From JAVBPR01 sp031549485 (GTDB lineage: Bacteria > Bacillota > Clostridia > Oscillospirales > Feifaniaceae): a stretch of DNA of 64,000 nt. Location of the stretch: positions 130,937-194,936 of the forward strand of contig JAVBPR010000008.1 in NCBI GenBank assembly GCA_031549485.1, written 5' to 3'. The notes under the pieces were generated by a model. That model was not told the DNA's origin. It was given only the letters and a program-made list of their open reading frames with translations, and searched no databases. Made by a program: the position numbers and the translations under genes. This document shows positions 26,501-34,095 of this stretch, in pieces. Each line of letters begins with the position of its first letter. The stretch's first letter is position 1.

Positions 26501-27556
26501 TTACAGATTTCTCGCCAAAACGTCAGGGTTTCTGCTGAATAGCAGCGCGTTTTCACGGCTGATTTTGCCCTCTTTATAGAGCTTGCTTATCGCCATATCC
26601 ATAGTCTGCATACCTTCTGCAGCCGAGGAATGGACGACGCTGTCAATTTGATGCACTTTGCTGTCCCTTATAAGACTTCTTATCGCGTTGTTGACAATCA
26701 TAATTTCGAAAGCCACTTCGCGTCCGCCGCCGATAGACGGAATAAGATGCTGTGAAACAACCCCCTGAAGCACCATCGAAAGCTGAACCCTTATCTGCTG
26801 CTGCTGAGCGGCTGGGAAGACGTCGATAATTCTGTCGATTGTGCTGTCGACGCCAACTGTGTGCAAGGTCGACAAAACAAGATGACCGGTTTCCGCCGCG
26901 GTTATCGCGATTTCCATCGTTTCCAAATCCCTCATCTCGCCGACGAGGATGACGTCCGGAGCCTGCCGCACAGCCGCTTTCAGCGCGCTGACATAATCCT
27001 TTGTGTCAAGCGAAACTTCGCGCTGGCTGACGATACTTTTATCATGGCGATGCAAAAACTCGATAGGATCTTCGAGGGTGAGAACATGGCAGTTGCGGTG
27101 TTTATTTATCTGGTCAACCATGCACGCAAGGGTGGTGGACTTGCCGCTGCCCGACGGTCCGGTGACAAGCACAAGACCTTTTTGCCTTCTGCAAAGGCTG
27201 ATGACCGAATCGGGAATCCCGAGATCGTGATAATCCGGCAGCCCGAAAGGAACAACGCGGATAACCGCCGAAAGAGTTCCCCTTTGGACGTAAATATTCG
27301 TTCTAAAACGGCCGATTCCTTTTACCGAAAAGGAAAAATCATCGTCGCCCGACTCGCATGCGCGGTCAAATTTATCGCGCTGAGCGGTAATGTAAAGCGA
27401 TTTTACGAAATTTTGCGAATCGTCCGGCGTTATTGTAATATCATTAAGCTGTTTTATTTCCCCGTCTACCTTATAGGAAAGGGGAAGCCCCGGAACGATA
27501 AAAATATCCGACGCTTTTAATTTGACCGCTTCACTGAGTACATCAAGTAGTTGCAT
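26501..27556 (-). CDS. pilT: Twitching motility ATPase PilT
   Basis: 351 residues, the usual PilT length. Walker A GPSGSGKSTT (about 128-137), an Asp box LTLEDPIEF, Walker B VILVGEMRD, the HLVLSTLHT His box and the C-terminal PilT-type motif AIRSLIRDSKVHQ are all present. PilT is the hexameric cytoplasmic motor that retracts type IV pili. It is the last gene of an operon encoding PilC and four pseudopilin-like proteins, and no PilB-type extension ATPase is seen in the window. It may act with a PilB encoded elsewhere or be the only motor of this small system. Confidence 0.93.
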   Translation of the reverse strand: MQLLDVLSEAVKLKASDIFIVPGLPLSYKVDGEIKQLNDITITPDDSQNFVKSLYITAQRDKFDRACESGDDDFSFSVKGIGRFRTNIYVQRGTLSAVIRVVPFGLPDYHDLGIPDSVISLCRRQKGLVLVTGPSGSGKSTTLACMVDQINKHRNCHVLTLEDPIEFLHRHDKSIVSQREVSLDTKDYVSALKAAVRQAPDVILVGEMRDLETMEIAITAAETGHLVLSTLHTVGVDSTIDRIIDVFPAAQQQQIRVQLSMVLQGVVSQHLIPSIGGGREVAFEIMIVNNAIRSLIRDSKVHQIDSVVHSSAAEGMQTMDMAISKLYKEGKISRENALLFSRNPDVLARNL

Positions 27557-27565
27557 ATCTTTCTC

Positions 27566-28003
27566 CTATTCTCCGTTCCAAACATCGGTCGGCGAGCCGC
27601 TATACTCAAAATCTCCCGACGAAACGACCTTATATGAGGAAACATTATATTTTTCGGCGTAATCCAAAACCATTGCCAGCGACTGATTATCGGTATATTT
27701 TATTAAAATTGTTATGCCTGGCGCCGTCCCGGCATCTTCCAAAACTGCGCGCGGAAAATCCGTGGCAAGCATTGCGGAAACTTGCTCGGGCGGAATATTT
27801 TGCTCGGTGATTTTTTTCAAAATTTCCTGCATTTCGCCGTCCGCCTCATAATAGGATTCTACACTACTTGCCCACTTTTCCGCAATACGCAAATCGGCAT
27901 AGGAAGTTGCGACCGAAAGCGCGGCAAAAACAGCAATGCAAAGCACAACGACCGTGACGATAATCAAAATGCCACCGCTGCCGGTTTTTAAGCTGTTTTT
28001 CAT
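27566..28003 (-). CDS. Small membrane-anchored protein of the pilus operon
   Basis: 145 residues with one N-terminal membrane helix after a short basic segment (MKNSLKTGSGG, then ILIIVTVVVLCIAVFAAL). This placement is typical of pilin-like or PilX-type minor proteins, but there is no Glu at the fifth position after a Gly cleavage site. The outside part has EYYEADGEMQEILKK, which resembles the stalk helix of minor pilins, followed by a small beta-rich domain. The position between pilT and other pseudopilin-like genes, ten bases from pilT, supports a minor pilin role. Confidence 0.65.
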   Translation of the reverse strand: MKNSLKTGSGGILIIVTVVVLCIAVFAALSVATSYADLRIAEKWASSVESYYEADGEMQEILKKITEQNIPPEQVSAMLATDFPRAVLEDAGTAPGITILIKYTDNQSLAMVLDYAEKYNVSSYKVVSSGDFEYSGSPTDVWNGE

Positions 28004-28036
28004 TTTTTACGCAACCCCTTTCCCGATGTTTTTCAG

Positions 28037-28483
28037 TTATTTTTCAATATAGCTTTTTATCTGTGTTTCAAATAAAATTGCCCTGTCCTTATTCATAAAA
28101 GGATAATCGGTCGTCCTTCTTATCGTAATTTTTGCGGAGTTTATATTCGCAAACATATCCGAAGCGACCAAAACAATATTGAATTTTCCGCCCGCCTTTA
28201 CAAGATTAAAATCCTCATCGAAATTAGCATAATATGTATGTGGTCCACCCGCACTTGCAAATCCGAGCGAAGCCAAAAGCTCTTCGTCTATTTCATCCGC
28301 GGCGCGCAAAACCTCGCAAATGCTTTGGCCTTTGATAACCGCCAAATTCATATCATAAGAAAGCTCGGCGGCAACCGAAGCCCCTGCAAAAAGGCGCAGA
28401 AATATAACCGCGCAGGCGGCAAATATCACTATCGCGCAGAGTATTTCGAAGAGCTGGCGCCCGTTGCCCGTTTTGCTTTTCAT
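28037..28483 (-). CDS. Pseudopilin-like protein
   Basis: 148 residues. The N-terminus TGNG-RQLFEILCAIVIFAACAV fits a class III (type IV prepilin) leader: Gly at the cleavage site and Glu at position five of the mature protein, then a long hydrophobic helix. The remaining part is a short beta-domain (INSAKITIRRTTDYPF). Lies in the PilC-PilT operon, so it is probably a minor pilin or pseudopilin. The function of the fibre is unknown. Confidence 0.72.
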   Translation of the reverse strand: MKSKTGNGRQLFEILCAIVIFAACAVIFLRLFAGASVAAELSYDMNLAVIKGQSICEVLRAADEIDEELLASLGFASAGGPHTYYANFDEDFNLVKAGGKFNIVLVASDMFANINSAKITIRRTTDYPFMNKDRAILFETQIKSYIEK

Positions 28484-28491
28484 AAAATTCC

Positions 28492-28962
28492 TTATCTCGC
28501 GGCGACGCTCGCCGATATTTTTTTCCCGGTCTCGCTTTCGATATCGATCTGAAAAAGACCATCATTGCCCAAGCTGACCTTGAACGAATTTAATTTCATC
28601 AGCTCGATTCCCGCTTCCTTCGGAAGGTTGATGCCGTTTTCCGAATAAAGCTCATAAAGGCTGTCCCCGTATTGGTAAATCTTCGTTTCGTAAACGGTGC
28701 CGTCCGCCTCGGTTTCGGTTATCGACAAAGCCCCGTCCTTTACCGAAATATTCTCTTTGTCGGCGTGGTGAATTTTGGTCGTAACATAGGCCACCGACAT
28801 CCGAACGCTGTCGTTTATATGCATTTTCTCGCTGATATTGGAATACGCCCGTGCGCCCGATATTACGGTGAAAATCGCAAGGGTGGCAAAAACCATGAAG
28901 AGCGCGAAGATGCACAGCATCTCGGTATAAGATGTTTGTCTGCCTTTGATTTTTATTCCCAT
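28492..28962 (-). CDS. Pseudopilin-like protein
   Basis: 156 residues. GGAGGGC precedes the ATG by six bases. After the short basic leader MGIKIKGRQTSYTE, a hydrophobic helix (MLCIFALFMVFATLAIFTVI) is followed by the motif SVRMSVAYVTTKIHHADKEN, which resembles the stalk of type II secretion J/PilW-type proteins. The cleavage-site Glu is two positions further on than usual, so processing by prepilin peptidase is uncertain. It overlaps no neighbour and is spaced by 27 and 8 bases from the flanking genes of the operon. Confidence 0.68.
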   Translation of the reverse strand: MGIKIKGRQTSYTEMLCIFALFMVFATLAIFTVISGARAYSNISEKMHINDSVRMSVAYVTTKIHHADKENISVKDGALSITETEADGTVYETKIYQYGDSLYELYSENGINLPKEAGIELMKLNSFKVSLGNDGLFQIDIESETGKKISASVAAR

Positions 28963-28989
28963 ACGCGCCCTCCTTTTGTTATTTTGCCA

Positions 28990-29283
28990 TTATTTTATCG
29001 GAATAACTTTTATATCCGGCATGACGTTTTCCGCAAACGCGTTATAAAAAACTATATATTTTTCCTCGTCTACAATGAGGCCGTAATGGTCTTTCAGATA
29101 CTGGATATCCGGGGGATACGCCCCCTCGAGCGCGTAACATGCAATCACCGTTTTACGAACCGAATCGGTAACGCTTTTTTCAAAACCTGTTTCGCTTTTG
29201 CCCGCGATTATATTAACGGCAAAAACCGCTATGATAACAATCGCGATAAAAACAATTATGGTAAAAATCTGTTGCTTTTTCAT
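28990..29283 (-). CDS. Short membrane-anchored protein of the pilus operon
   Basis: 97 residues with a single N-terminal membrane helix (IFTIIVFIAIVIIAVFAVNIIAG) and a small outside domain, VIACYALEGAYPPDIQYLKDHYG, resembling the C-terminal part of pilin-like proteins in which an Ala-Tyr-Pro motif follows the helix. No Gly/Glu prepilin cleavage site is evident. It starts three bases after pilC, so translation is coupled. Confidence 0.65.
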   Translation of the reverse strand: MKKQQIFTIIVFIAIVIIAVFAVNIIAGKSETGFEKSVTDSVRKTVIACYALEGAYPPDIQYLKDHYGLIVDEEKYIVFYNAFAENVMPDIKVIPIK

Positions 29284-29286
29284 AAA

Positions 29287-30327
29287 TCACCCAATCGATG
29301 ACATAATTCCGACAAGCGGAAGCATAACGGCGACAAGAAGCGAGCCGATTGCAAAGGATAAAACACCGATAAGAACCGGTTCGACCGAATTCATAAGTTT
29401 GTTGACGCTCGCTTCCGCCTCGTCTTCGTAAATTTCGGAGAGCTTTTTCATCGCGTCGTCGAGATTTCCTGTTTTGCTTCCGGTATTTACAACCCTTGCA
29501 AAAAGGCCCGGGAAGAGCTTTGCTTTTTCAAGCGCTTCACCGAAAAGTGCGCCGTTTCTGATATATTCGTTGCATTTTTCCACTCTTTTGGATATTTCGG
29601 GGTTCCCGACTACCGGGGTGACGAGACGAAACGCCTCTTCGGTTTGCATTCCGCTTGAAAGCATAAGCGCCATAGCCGAAGAAAATCTGCGCGCCGCATT
29701 TTTTTGCACCAAACCTCTTGTTAGCGGAAAGGAAAGCGAAAATTTCGCAAAAGTTTTTTTGCCTTTTTTGGTCGCGCCGAAGATAAACAAAATTGCCAAA
29801 ATTACCGCAAGGGCAATTATTATGTAAAATATCCAGTTGCCCGCCGCCATACCGATTCGCATCATCCTGCCCGAACTCGAATCGAGGTCGCCGCCAAGCT
29901 GTTTAAAAATGTTGTAAAAAACGGGGAGAATTTTTATGACGAAAACGCCCATGACAACGGCAAGCATGACAAAAAGCGTAATCGGATATATTACCGCGCT
30001 TCGCAGGCGGCGCTGCATTTCGTGTTCTTTATCGTAAAATTCGGAAAGGCCGTTGACGACCTCTTCGGTTTTACCTGTCTGCTCGCCGACCTCGACCATA
30101 CTGACCGCGTAATTCGGAAATGCGCCCGCAAGCGCCATAGCCTTTGAAAGAGCCATGCCGTTTTCACATTGCCGCGCAATTTCCTCGCATACTTTCTTCG
30201 GGCGGCCTTCGGGCATGTCCTTGCAGAAAGCGCCGATGCCGTCATAAAGAGGTAAGCCCGATTTCAAAATCATGCCGACCTGCGCGCAAAAAACAGACAC
30301 TTCTCTGTGCGAGAATTTCTGGGCCAT
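29287..30327 (-). CDS. pilC: Type IV pilus/type II secretion inner-membrane platform protein (PilC/GspF family)
   Basis: 346 residues from the ATG at 30327 (AGAGGAG eight bases upstream, giving MAQKFSHREV); a longer in-frame start lacks a site. It has two tandem GspF domains with three membrane helices at about 160-182, 210-232 and 318-345. Motifs SGLPLYDGI, MVEVGEQTGKTEEV and VNTGSKTGNLDDAM are the conserved cytoplasmic-loop signatures of the family. PilC anchors the motor ATPase beneath the pilus. First gene of the pilus operon. Confidence 0.9.
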   Translation of the reverse strand: MAQKFSHREVSVFCAQVGMILKSGLPLYDGIGAFCKDMPEGRPKKVCEEIARQCENGMALSKAMALAGAFPNYAVSMVEVGEQTGKTEEVVNGLSEFYDKEHEMQRRLRSAVIYPITLFVMLAVVMGVFVIKILPVFYNIFKQLGGDLDSSSGRMMRIGMAAGNWIFYIIIALAVILAILFIFGATKKGKKTFAKFSLSFPLTRGLVQKNAARRFSSAMALMLSSGMQTEEAFRLVTPVVGNPEISKRVEKCNEYIRNGALFGEALEKAKLFPGLFARVVNTGSKTGNLDDAMKKLSEIYEDEAEASVNKLMNSVEPVLIGVLSFAIGSLLVAVMLPLVGIMSSIG

Positions 30328-30351
30328 CGTTTTTCTCCTCTTTTCAAACAA

Positions 30352-30377
30352 CTATTGCAGGCGTTTGCCTGCAATAG
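30352..30377. terminator. Hairpin between the transglutaminase and pilC genes
   Basis: CTATTGCAGGC / GCCTGCAATAG stem with a GTTT loop. It lacks a strong T-run, so it may be a partial terminator or a processing site, allowing some read-through from the sortase operon into the pilus genes. Confidence 0.4.
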
Positions 30378-30392
30378 AATAAATTTATTTTA

Positions 30393-31244
30393 TTAGAATT
30401 CGTAAACTTTTGTGTATGCGCCGCCATCGCCGATAAATTCGGACATACCTTTCTTGCCCTTGGAAGAAGAGATGAAGGTGGTGTCCATCATTTTCCAAGA
30501 CGTGCCGTCAAAGTATACTTCGCCGGTTTTTACCCAACCGATGTCTTTGCAGTATATCTCGTTCCAAGCGTGATAAACGCCGTTTGCGGTGTATCCCGTA
30601 ACAAGTTTTGTCGGAACTCCCTGCGAACGGAGCATCGCGCCGAGAAGCGAAGAATAGTCAAAGCAAATGCCCTTTTTGATTTCCAAAATCTCATCGACAT
30701 TCGGAACATATCCGCTTTGAACCGTCTTTGCCTTTTCTTTATCGTAGGTGAGCAGATTGACAACGAAGTTACAAAGCATATCTGCTACTTCCCTGTCGGT
30801 TCCGCCGCCCGCCGTAAGCTCCGAGGCTTTTAAAACAGCGGTGCTTGAGGCGGTAAATTTAACAAACTGATTCGACACGAGATAAGGGGCAAATTCGTTT
30901 TTGATGTTTGCCTCGAATTCCGCCGTAAGAGCGGTTGCGTATTTCGTTCCGCTCGTGTTTTCCATAACGCGGACTTTGTATTTTCCGCTGCCGAGCTGAA
31001 GCGTGTAAACCTCGGCGGCGCCTTTGTTGCTGAGGTCATAGGTGTATTTTCCGCCGTCTTTTTCAACGATCACCTTCAGTTTTTTATCGATAGCGTTTTT
31101 ATATTTTACCGTAACGTATCCATCGTCGGCGGTGGTCGCGTTTATAACCGCCTTTGCATTTTCATAGCGGTCGGCCGCGAGCGCGGGAATAGCCAAAGCC
31201 ATTATCAAAATCGCCGCCAAAAGAATCATTCTTAATTTTTTCAT
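30393..31244 (-). CDS. Exported transglutaminase-like protein
   Basis: 283 residues from the ATG at 31244. Signal peptide 1-24 (MKKLRMILLAAILIMALAIPALA). After an N-terminal beta-domain, the transglutaminase/protease core is visible: GICFDYSSLLGAML with catalytic Cys, VYHAWNEIY with His, and WKMMDTTF with Asp. All three catalytic residues are present. Such secreted proteins act as peptidases, crosslinkers or peptidoglycan-associated enzymes. It follows the sortase gene by four bases, suggesting a joint role in surface protein assembly. Confidence 0.88.
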   Translation of the reverse strand: MKKLRMILLAAILIMALAIPALAADRYENAKAVINATTADDGYVTVKYKNAIDKKLKVIVEKDGGKYTYDLSNKGAAEVYTLQLGSGKYKVRVMENTSGTKYATALTAEFEANIKNEFAPYLVSNQFVKFTASSTAVLKASELTAGGGTDREVADMLCNFVVNLLTYDKEKAKTVQSGYVPNVDEILEIKKGICFDYSSLLGAMLRSQGVPTKLVTGYTANGVYHAWNEIYCKDIGWVKTGEVYFDGTSWKMMDTTFISSSKGKKGMSEFIGDGGAYTKVYEF

Positions 31245-31248
31245 AAAA

Positions 31249-32031
31249 TTATACACCTCTCGGTAGTATTTCAGAAAGGCTGGCGACAACAAATATTCTT
31301 TGCTTCGATGTGCCTTTCGGGTGACAGGACGAGAGAATCAGGGCGGCATAGTCTTTCTTGCCGGTGATGCTCCAATCCGTCTTATTTACGATTTTCGTGT
31401 ATTCGTAATTATATACATAAATATAATCGCCGAAATACACCTTCATGATATCGCCTTTTTTGAGCTTGTCGATATTATAAAACCACGAGCCGAAAACATC
31501 GCGGTGAGCTGCGATTACAACTCTGCCGCCCTCATCGGTCGGGAGGTCTGAAATATCATAGAGCCCCGGTCCGCTTTTAAGCGCTTTTGCCGATGTTCCG
31601 TTTTTTACCCCGGTTTTAACGCCGAGCCGCGGCACGACAAGCCGCATATCGTTGCTTTTATAATTTTTCCTGCTTGTATAAGCGATAGGGCGATACTCGT
31701 CGCCTTCATCCTCGGGCTTTTCGGGTTCTTCCGGCGATGTGTCCTCACCGCCGTCTGCCGGGCTCTCGCCATCGTCAATAATAGAACCGTCGTCGCCCTC
31801 GATCGCGGGATTTTCGGAAGTGCTGATAACCTCTTGCCCAAAGAAGAGAAAATCAGGCAGATCGTCAAGGGTGAAAAAATCTTCGCTGTCTGCTGCAATA
31901 TATCCTCTGTCGTAAAGAAATGTGAATACCCCTTGATAAATTTGGCCCGCGAAGTTGAGCCAAAGGAAGTAAAGGATAAGAACAATCCCAACAGTGATAA
32001 GCAGGTTCGCGATTATTCTTCGCCGGCGCAT
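31249..32031 (-). CDS. Sortase family transpeptidase
   Basis: 260 residues from the ATG at 32031; a TTG nine codons earlier is possible. An N-terminal membrane helix (LLITVGIVLILYFLWLNF), an acidic linker rich in Glu, Asp, Gly and Pro, then the sortase beta-barrel from about residue 120. The catalytic His is in VVIAAHRD, the Cys in LILSSCHPKG and the Arg in SKQRIFVVAS, the full triad. The type-II membrane topology fits class D/E-like sortases. It is the natural enzyme for the two LPKTG surface proteins encoded at 34096 and 40605. It overlaps the upstream gene. Confidence 0.88.
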   Translation of the reverse strand: MRRRRIIANLLITVGIVLILYFLWLNFAGQIYQGVFTFLYDRGYIAADSEDFFTLDDLPDFLFFGQEVISTSENPAIEGDDGSIIDDGESPADGGEDTSPEEPEKPEDEGDEYRPIAYTSRKNYKSNDMRLVVPRLGVKTGVKNGTSAKALKSGPGLYDISDLPTDEGGRVVIAAHRDVFGSWFYNIDKLKKGDIMKVYFGDYIYVYNYEYTKIVNKTDWSITGKKDYAALILSSCHPKGTSKQRIFVVASLSEILPRGV

Positions 32032-32516
32032 TTTTTCGTGTCGCTGGTGTCGGTCCAACCTAAAATAGCTTCGTTGCCTTCCGAAAGAGCTTCGTCAATC
32101 AGCTTGATAAGCTCAAGCGCGCTGCGAAAATTCTGTTTTTTATTTTTCTCAAGCCACTGAACATTTCCCTGCCATGTCGCGTTCTGCCTGAACTGCACAT
32201 GAATAACAAATGTTCCTTTTTCGCCTTTTTCGGTAATAAAATTCATACGCATATTTCCATTTTCCGCGGTTTTCCCGCCCGATATTTCTTTATTATTTTT
32301 AAAAGTCCTGTAATCAAATGCTTTTTGCGGGAAGTTGCGTTTGTCAAAAACCTCGTCAAGCGCATTGCAAAAAGCTATCGTGTTGTTAAAAGACAAAACT
32401 TCGTCCCCGTAATAAGGATAAATTTTGCCGCCTATTTCCGAGTTCTCGTAGCTGCTGATGCAGACAAGCAGCCTGCTCGACATGCTGGGCATCAGCGGTC
32501 TTCCGCGTATCGCCAT
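32013..32516 (-). CDS. Conserved small protein upstream of the sortase
   Basis: 167 residues, no signal peptide or membrane span. GGGGAT precedes the ATG by four bases. The C-terminal core GTFVIHVQFRQNATWQGNV then FRSALELIKLIDEAL is a pattern I recognise from short uncharacterised Firmicutes proteins (aromatic-Arg-Gln-x-Ser/Ala-Trp-Gln-Gly, followed by FRSaLEL). I can give it no function. It overlaps the sortase gene by 19 bases and is the first gene after a SARP-type promoter at 32572-32604, so it is probably part of the sortase regulon. Confidence 0.7.
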   Translation of the reverse strand: MAIRGRPLMPSMSSRLLVCISSYENSEIGGKIYPYYGDEVLSFNNTIAFCNALDEVFDKRNFPQKAFDYRTFKNNKEISGGKTAENGNMRMNFITEKGEKGTFVIHVQFRQNATWQGNVQWLEKNKKQNFRSALELIKLIDEALSEGNEAILGWTDTSDTKKCAGEE

Positions 32517-32571
32517 AAATATCCCCTTTTATTTTCGCAATAAAATTCCTATAAAGAATATTATTAATCTA

Positions 32572-32604
32572 ATTATAATAAATCTTAGTCACACGGCAGT
32601 AACA
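32572..32604 (-). promoter_or_regulatory. SARP-type promoter C (sortase operon)
   Basis: On the minus strand, heptamers TGTTACT (32598-32604) and TGTGACT (32587-32593) have an 11-bp period. Nine bases follow, then TATAAT (32572-32577). No good -35 box is at the usual distance. The leader to the ATG at 32516 is about 50 bases. This is the layout bound by SARP activators. Confidence 0.6.
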
Positions 32605-32614
32605 AGAGCGCCTG

Positions 32615-33817
32615 TTACCCGACCGGCAAAAGTTCGACTTTTACATCGCCGCCCTTGTCTTTGCTGATTTTTTTATACGTGCTTTTTATTCTGTCGACCA
32701 CCATTTTGCCGTTTTCAAGCGAAAGCGAGGGAAGCATAAGCGCGTATTGCCTTGTGCTGAAGCGCGAAATAACATCGCCGCGCCGCAAGCATTTCATCAT
32801 GCTTTCAAGCAGCATTTCCATCTGCGCTTCTTTGCTTTGGCTCGCAGGGCTGTCGTTTTTTATTGTCAGATTCGCAAGAAAGACCGATTGTCCGGTTCTC
32901 TCGGCGCTCCGTTTTTCGAGCAGATACATTTTCCGAAAAATTTCGTATTCGCAATAAAACGCGCCGCCGTCGGACTCTTCGTCCTCCTCCAAATCATCTT
33001 TAAGCGAAAATATATCGAGGTCTCTGCCTTTGATATTTTTGATTATTTCTTTGAATAATTCTTTGAATTCGTCGCTCGGTTTTATGCCGAGCTCTTTATA
33101 ATAAAGTGCCGTTACGTATTCGTAATGAGAAAGCGCCTGCTTGTATTTTCCGGAATTTAGAAGCGCCTCTATTTTCAGAAGTTGCAGGCTTTCTTCGAAA
33201 GGATTTATCTCGATAGCTTTTGAGCAAAGCAGTTCAAGCTTTTCAAATTTGCTTTCTTCCGCATAATATGAACAAACGCGAAGAACGCAATCGATATAAA
33301 CGCTTGAATAATACGCCGCTCTCGAAACAACCCATTCCTCATAACCGATTGAGCTTAAAAATCCGCCGGTATAGGCGTCAATCGCTTCTTCATAGGCTTT
33401 GATTTTTTCGGGATCATCCTCAGGCAAAGACGATGCTTTTTGATAGGAATCCTCAAAAATTTCGGTGTCTATTTCGCACGGAATTTCGCTGTTCCAGGCA
33501 TAAACGCCGTTTTTAAGCGTGATAAAATCATAGTTTTCGCCGGGATCAATAGTTTCAAGGATGTTGCGAAGTCTGTAAACAAGATTTTTAAGCGCGCCGG
33601 CGGGATTTTTAATATCTTCAAATTCCCAAAGTGTCGCGACCAGCCGCTCTGAAGATATAGTCGTTCTGCGGTTGGCAATGAGATAAACAAGAAGTGTCCA
33701 AAGCTGCCTTGATCTTTTCTTGTTTGTCTCAAGCTTTTTTCCGTCGTATTCTATCGAAAAATCGCCGAACAGACGAATTTTAAAAACTTTCTTCTTCGCG
33801 ACGCTGTTATTTTTCAA
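32615..33817 (-). CDS. SARP/BTAD-family transcriptional activator
   Basis: 400 residues. The TTG at 33817 is chosen for the GGGGTG tract five bases upstream; a TTG six codons earlier is possible. Residues of about 10-105 form the OmpR-like winged-helix domain of SARP proteins (IRLFGDFSIEYDGKKL, then RSRQLWTLLVYLI, ERLVATLWEF and NLVYRLRNIL). Residues of about 115-270 are the bacterial transcriptional activator domain made of TPR-like helices (FEESLQLLKIEALLNSGKYKQALSHYE). The last 120 residues resemble no domain I can name with certainty. It lies between the sortase operon and the sigma/adhesin modules. Four SARP-like operator sites (32572, 40386, 48311, 48491) lie nearby, so it is the likely master activator. 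Confidence 0.88.
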   Translation of the reverse strand: MKNNSVAKKKVFKIRLFGDFSIEYDGKKLETNKKRSRQLWTLLVYLIANRRTTISSERLVATLWEFEDIKNPAGALKNLVYRLRNILETIDPGENYDFITLKNGVYAWNSEIPCEIDTEIFEDSYQKASSLPEDDPEKIKAYEEAIDAYTGGFLSSIGYEEWVVSRAAYYSSVYIDCVLRVCSYYAEESKFEKLELLCSKAIEINPFEESLQLLKIEALLNSGKYKQALSHYEYVTALYYKELGIKPSDEFKELFKEIIKNIKGRDLDIFSLKDDLEEDEESDGGAFYCEYEIFRKMYLLEKRSAERTGQSVFLANLTIKNDSPASQSKEAQMEMLLESMMKCLRRGDVISRFSTRQYALMLPSLSLENGKMVVDRIKSTYKKISKDKGGDVKVELLPVG

Positions 33818-33971
33818 GCCCTCACCCCGTTTCAAAGCTGCAATAACGCTAAACCCTCTAATAACTATGTATATAATTAATTCTAATATATAATATATTT
33901 ATATTAAAAGCAACAAAAAATCACAAAAAAAGTTCATCTTCTTTTACTATTTCGCTATTTGTTACCAGAAG

Positions 33972-34001
33972 AAAACGCCCGCTTATAAAGCGGGCGTTTT
34001 T
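33972..34001 (-). terminator. Terminator of surface protein 2
   Basis: AAAACGCCCGCTT / AAGCGGGCGTTTT hairpin, A/T runs on both sides. The rest of the 33818-34095 gap is AT-rich with nothing else recognisable, apart from a weak heptamer-like pair near 33909-33925. Confidence 0.75.
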
Positions 34002-34095
34002 CTTTTATCAATTTCCGCTTCGTAGTTTAATTTAACTTCGAAGCATATTCCGTTTAATTCGCGGTTTTGCTGCTTTTCGCAAGCGCAAAATCCTC

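Noticed and set aside
33894..33925. SARP autoregulation site upstream of the SARP gene
   Set aside because: The heptamer-like pair has a 10-bp rather than 11-bp period, matches poorly, and has no -10 at the expected distance.
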